From NCBI GenBank assembly GCA_027052755.1, contig JALUEN010000059.1:1-5261 (forward strand): a stretch of 5,261 nt of DNA, given 5' to 3'. The position numbers were made by a program, and so were the translations under genes. The DNA comes from a bacterium (GTDB taxonomy: Bacteria > DRYD01 > JALUEN01). Below the pieces are notes generated by a model that was given only the letters and a program-made list of their open reading frames with translations, did no database searches and was not told the DNA's origin. Positions 4,331 through 5,261 of the stretch are shown here, piece by piece; position 1 is the first letter of the stretch, and each line of letters opens with the position of its first letter.

Positions 4331-5261
4331 CTATTCTCCCTTCTTAGAAAAATAAAAGTGGAATTCCCCCAAAGTATTGAAATCACCTCTCAACTCAACA
4401 TAACATTCCTTTAAAAGTTTCACAGGGTAATCAGGGAGCTCAAGCTCTTCTTTATACCAACTAGAGTTAATGCTATATCCCAGCTCACCATTAGATTCAT
4501 AGAACTTCTCCCAGTCCTCAAGTGCCTCTTTAAAATCATAGTCAAATCCAGGGTAGTAGCTTAGCAGCAGATCCATCATTGTCTTTCCGGGAAAGTAAGT
4601 GGCTAAACGTGAAGCATTAGAGACAGCAGTACATAGGAAACTTGATGATTTCTCACACCTTTCCTCTAACTTCTTATACTTTTCCTGATAAGAGCTTAAG
4701 AAGAAGGCTAAGCTATCCAAATCCCCACTCTCAAGCTCTTTCCAAGGAAGCTCTGAGAGAAAATCCCAATAGCTCTTTACCTGGAGCTCCACTCTTAACC
4801 TAGTCTTATCCTTAACTCCCAGATAGCTAGTCGCTAAAATCTTCTCATAGTCACTCAGCAGTACGTTCCTCCAGATCTTAGTGGTAAAAGAGGGAGAGAA
4901 AACCTCCTCAACCTCTTTAATATCCTCCTTAATCACCTTAAGAAATTCCCCCTTAAGGTTAAGTGGAGCTACCTCTAAAGCAGCAAGACTAGCGTGAATT
5001 TGATACAAGAAAGTCAGGTTTACAGAGGAGTATAAAGCTGGAGATAAGGTATAAGGTTTATCCTCAGCACTACTATCGTAAAGTTCTCCTACCGCCAAGA
5101 TAGGAGCTACCGTAAGTCTTAGAGCAAGTCTGTGATATCTTCTAAAGCTCTCTAAATCACCATCCTCTGATGCTTTCAAGTACAGAATAGTTAAATATCT
5201 AACGAGATCTCTATAAGTACTGTAACTTAATAGGAGAGAATCTAGCCTCAAAAGAGATACC
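4331..5261 (-). CDS. Unknown helical, Tyr/Leu/Glu-rich protein, 5' end cut by window edge
   Basis: I do not recognise this protein. The frame is open to the right edge and ends at TAG (4331). A TTG at 5251 would give 306 residues, but it has no ribosome binding site and codons before it (GTA TCT CTT) stay open, so the true start is probably outside the window. Numbering from that TTG, the chain appears mostly helical. Residues about 12-56 form a charged amphipathic stretch (TYRDLVRYLTILYLKASEDG, then HRLALRLTVAPILAVGELY). Residues about 100-118 and 186-201 are rich in Lys/Glu and could be coiled or solenoid helices. Aromatics cluster at 229-255 (YYPGFDYDF, DWEKFY). Cysteines are at 199, 207 and 283. 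There is no signal peptide or transmembrane helix in the visible part. A helical-repeat (TPR-like) fold is a guess. Base composition is more AT-rich than in the protease gene, by eye. The 267-bp gap downstream suggests a separate transcript from the protease. Confidence 0.75.
   Translation of the reverse strand, partial: VSLLRLDSLLLSYSTYRDLVRYLTILYLKASEDGDLESFRRYHRLALRLTVAPILAVGELYDSSAEDKPYTLSPALYSSVNLTFLYQIHASLAALEVAPLNLKGEFLKVIKEDIKEVEEVFSPSFTTKIWRNVLLSDYEKILATSYLGVKDKTRLRVELQVKSYWDFLSELPWKELESGDLDSLAFFLSSYQEKYKKLEERCEKSSSFLCTAVSNASRLATYFPGKTMMDLLLSYYPGFDYDFKEALEDWEKFYESNGELGYSINSSWYKEELELPDYPVKLLKECYVELRGDFNTLGEFHFYFSKKGE

Noticed and set aside
1..5261. CRISPR array, insertion sequence, phage or defence module
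   Set aside because: No regularly spaced repeats, transposase, integrase, terminal inverted repeats or recognisable defence domains were seen on either strand.

Overview
This window looks like chromosomal DNA from a bacterium, probably a thermophile. The phylum cannot be read from the sequence. The best domain marker is the tRNA-Gly(CCC): it has a U discriminator and a genome-encoded CCA end, as bacterial glycine tRNAs do (archaeal tRNA-Gly normally has an A discriminator). Shine-Dalgarno sequences (AAGGAG, AGGAGG), a GC-rich hairpin terminator and a class III (prepilin-type) signal sequence agree with this. AGG/AGA arginine and ATA isoleucine codons are common and the proteins are rich in Lys/Glu, which hints at a thermophile. 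Those compositional impressions were made by eye.

Every credible gene lies on the minus strand, so transcription runs from right to left. From upstream to downstream: (1) a 5'-truncated gene at the right edge encoding a Tyr/Leu/Glu-rich protein of unknown function; (2) a 267-bp spacer with no credible gene; (3) a complete subtilisin-like serine protease (S8) with an intact triad and an I9-like prodomain but no signal peptide; (4) a strong hairpin terminator; (5) a type IV pilin/pseudopilin-like protein, probably starting at TTG; (6) tRNA-Gly(CCC); (7) a divergent protein that I read as a TruD-type (tRNA pseudouridine-13 synthase) homologue lacking the usual catalytic motif; (8) a two-helix membrane protein, truncated at the left edge, with a weak GIDE-like signature.

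The protease forms its own unit between the spacer and the terminator. The tRNA, the TruD-like gene and the membrane-protein gene are tightly packed, with gaps of 26 and 16 bp, and are plausibly co-transcribed. I see no convincing defence system, CRISPR array, insertion sequence or phage module. The observations most worth a second look are the apparently catalysis-deficient TruD homologue beside a tRNA gene, a tRNA leader complementary to the tRNA's own discriminator-CCA end, and the apparently cytoplasmic subtilase with a prodomain.
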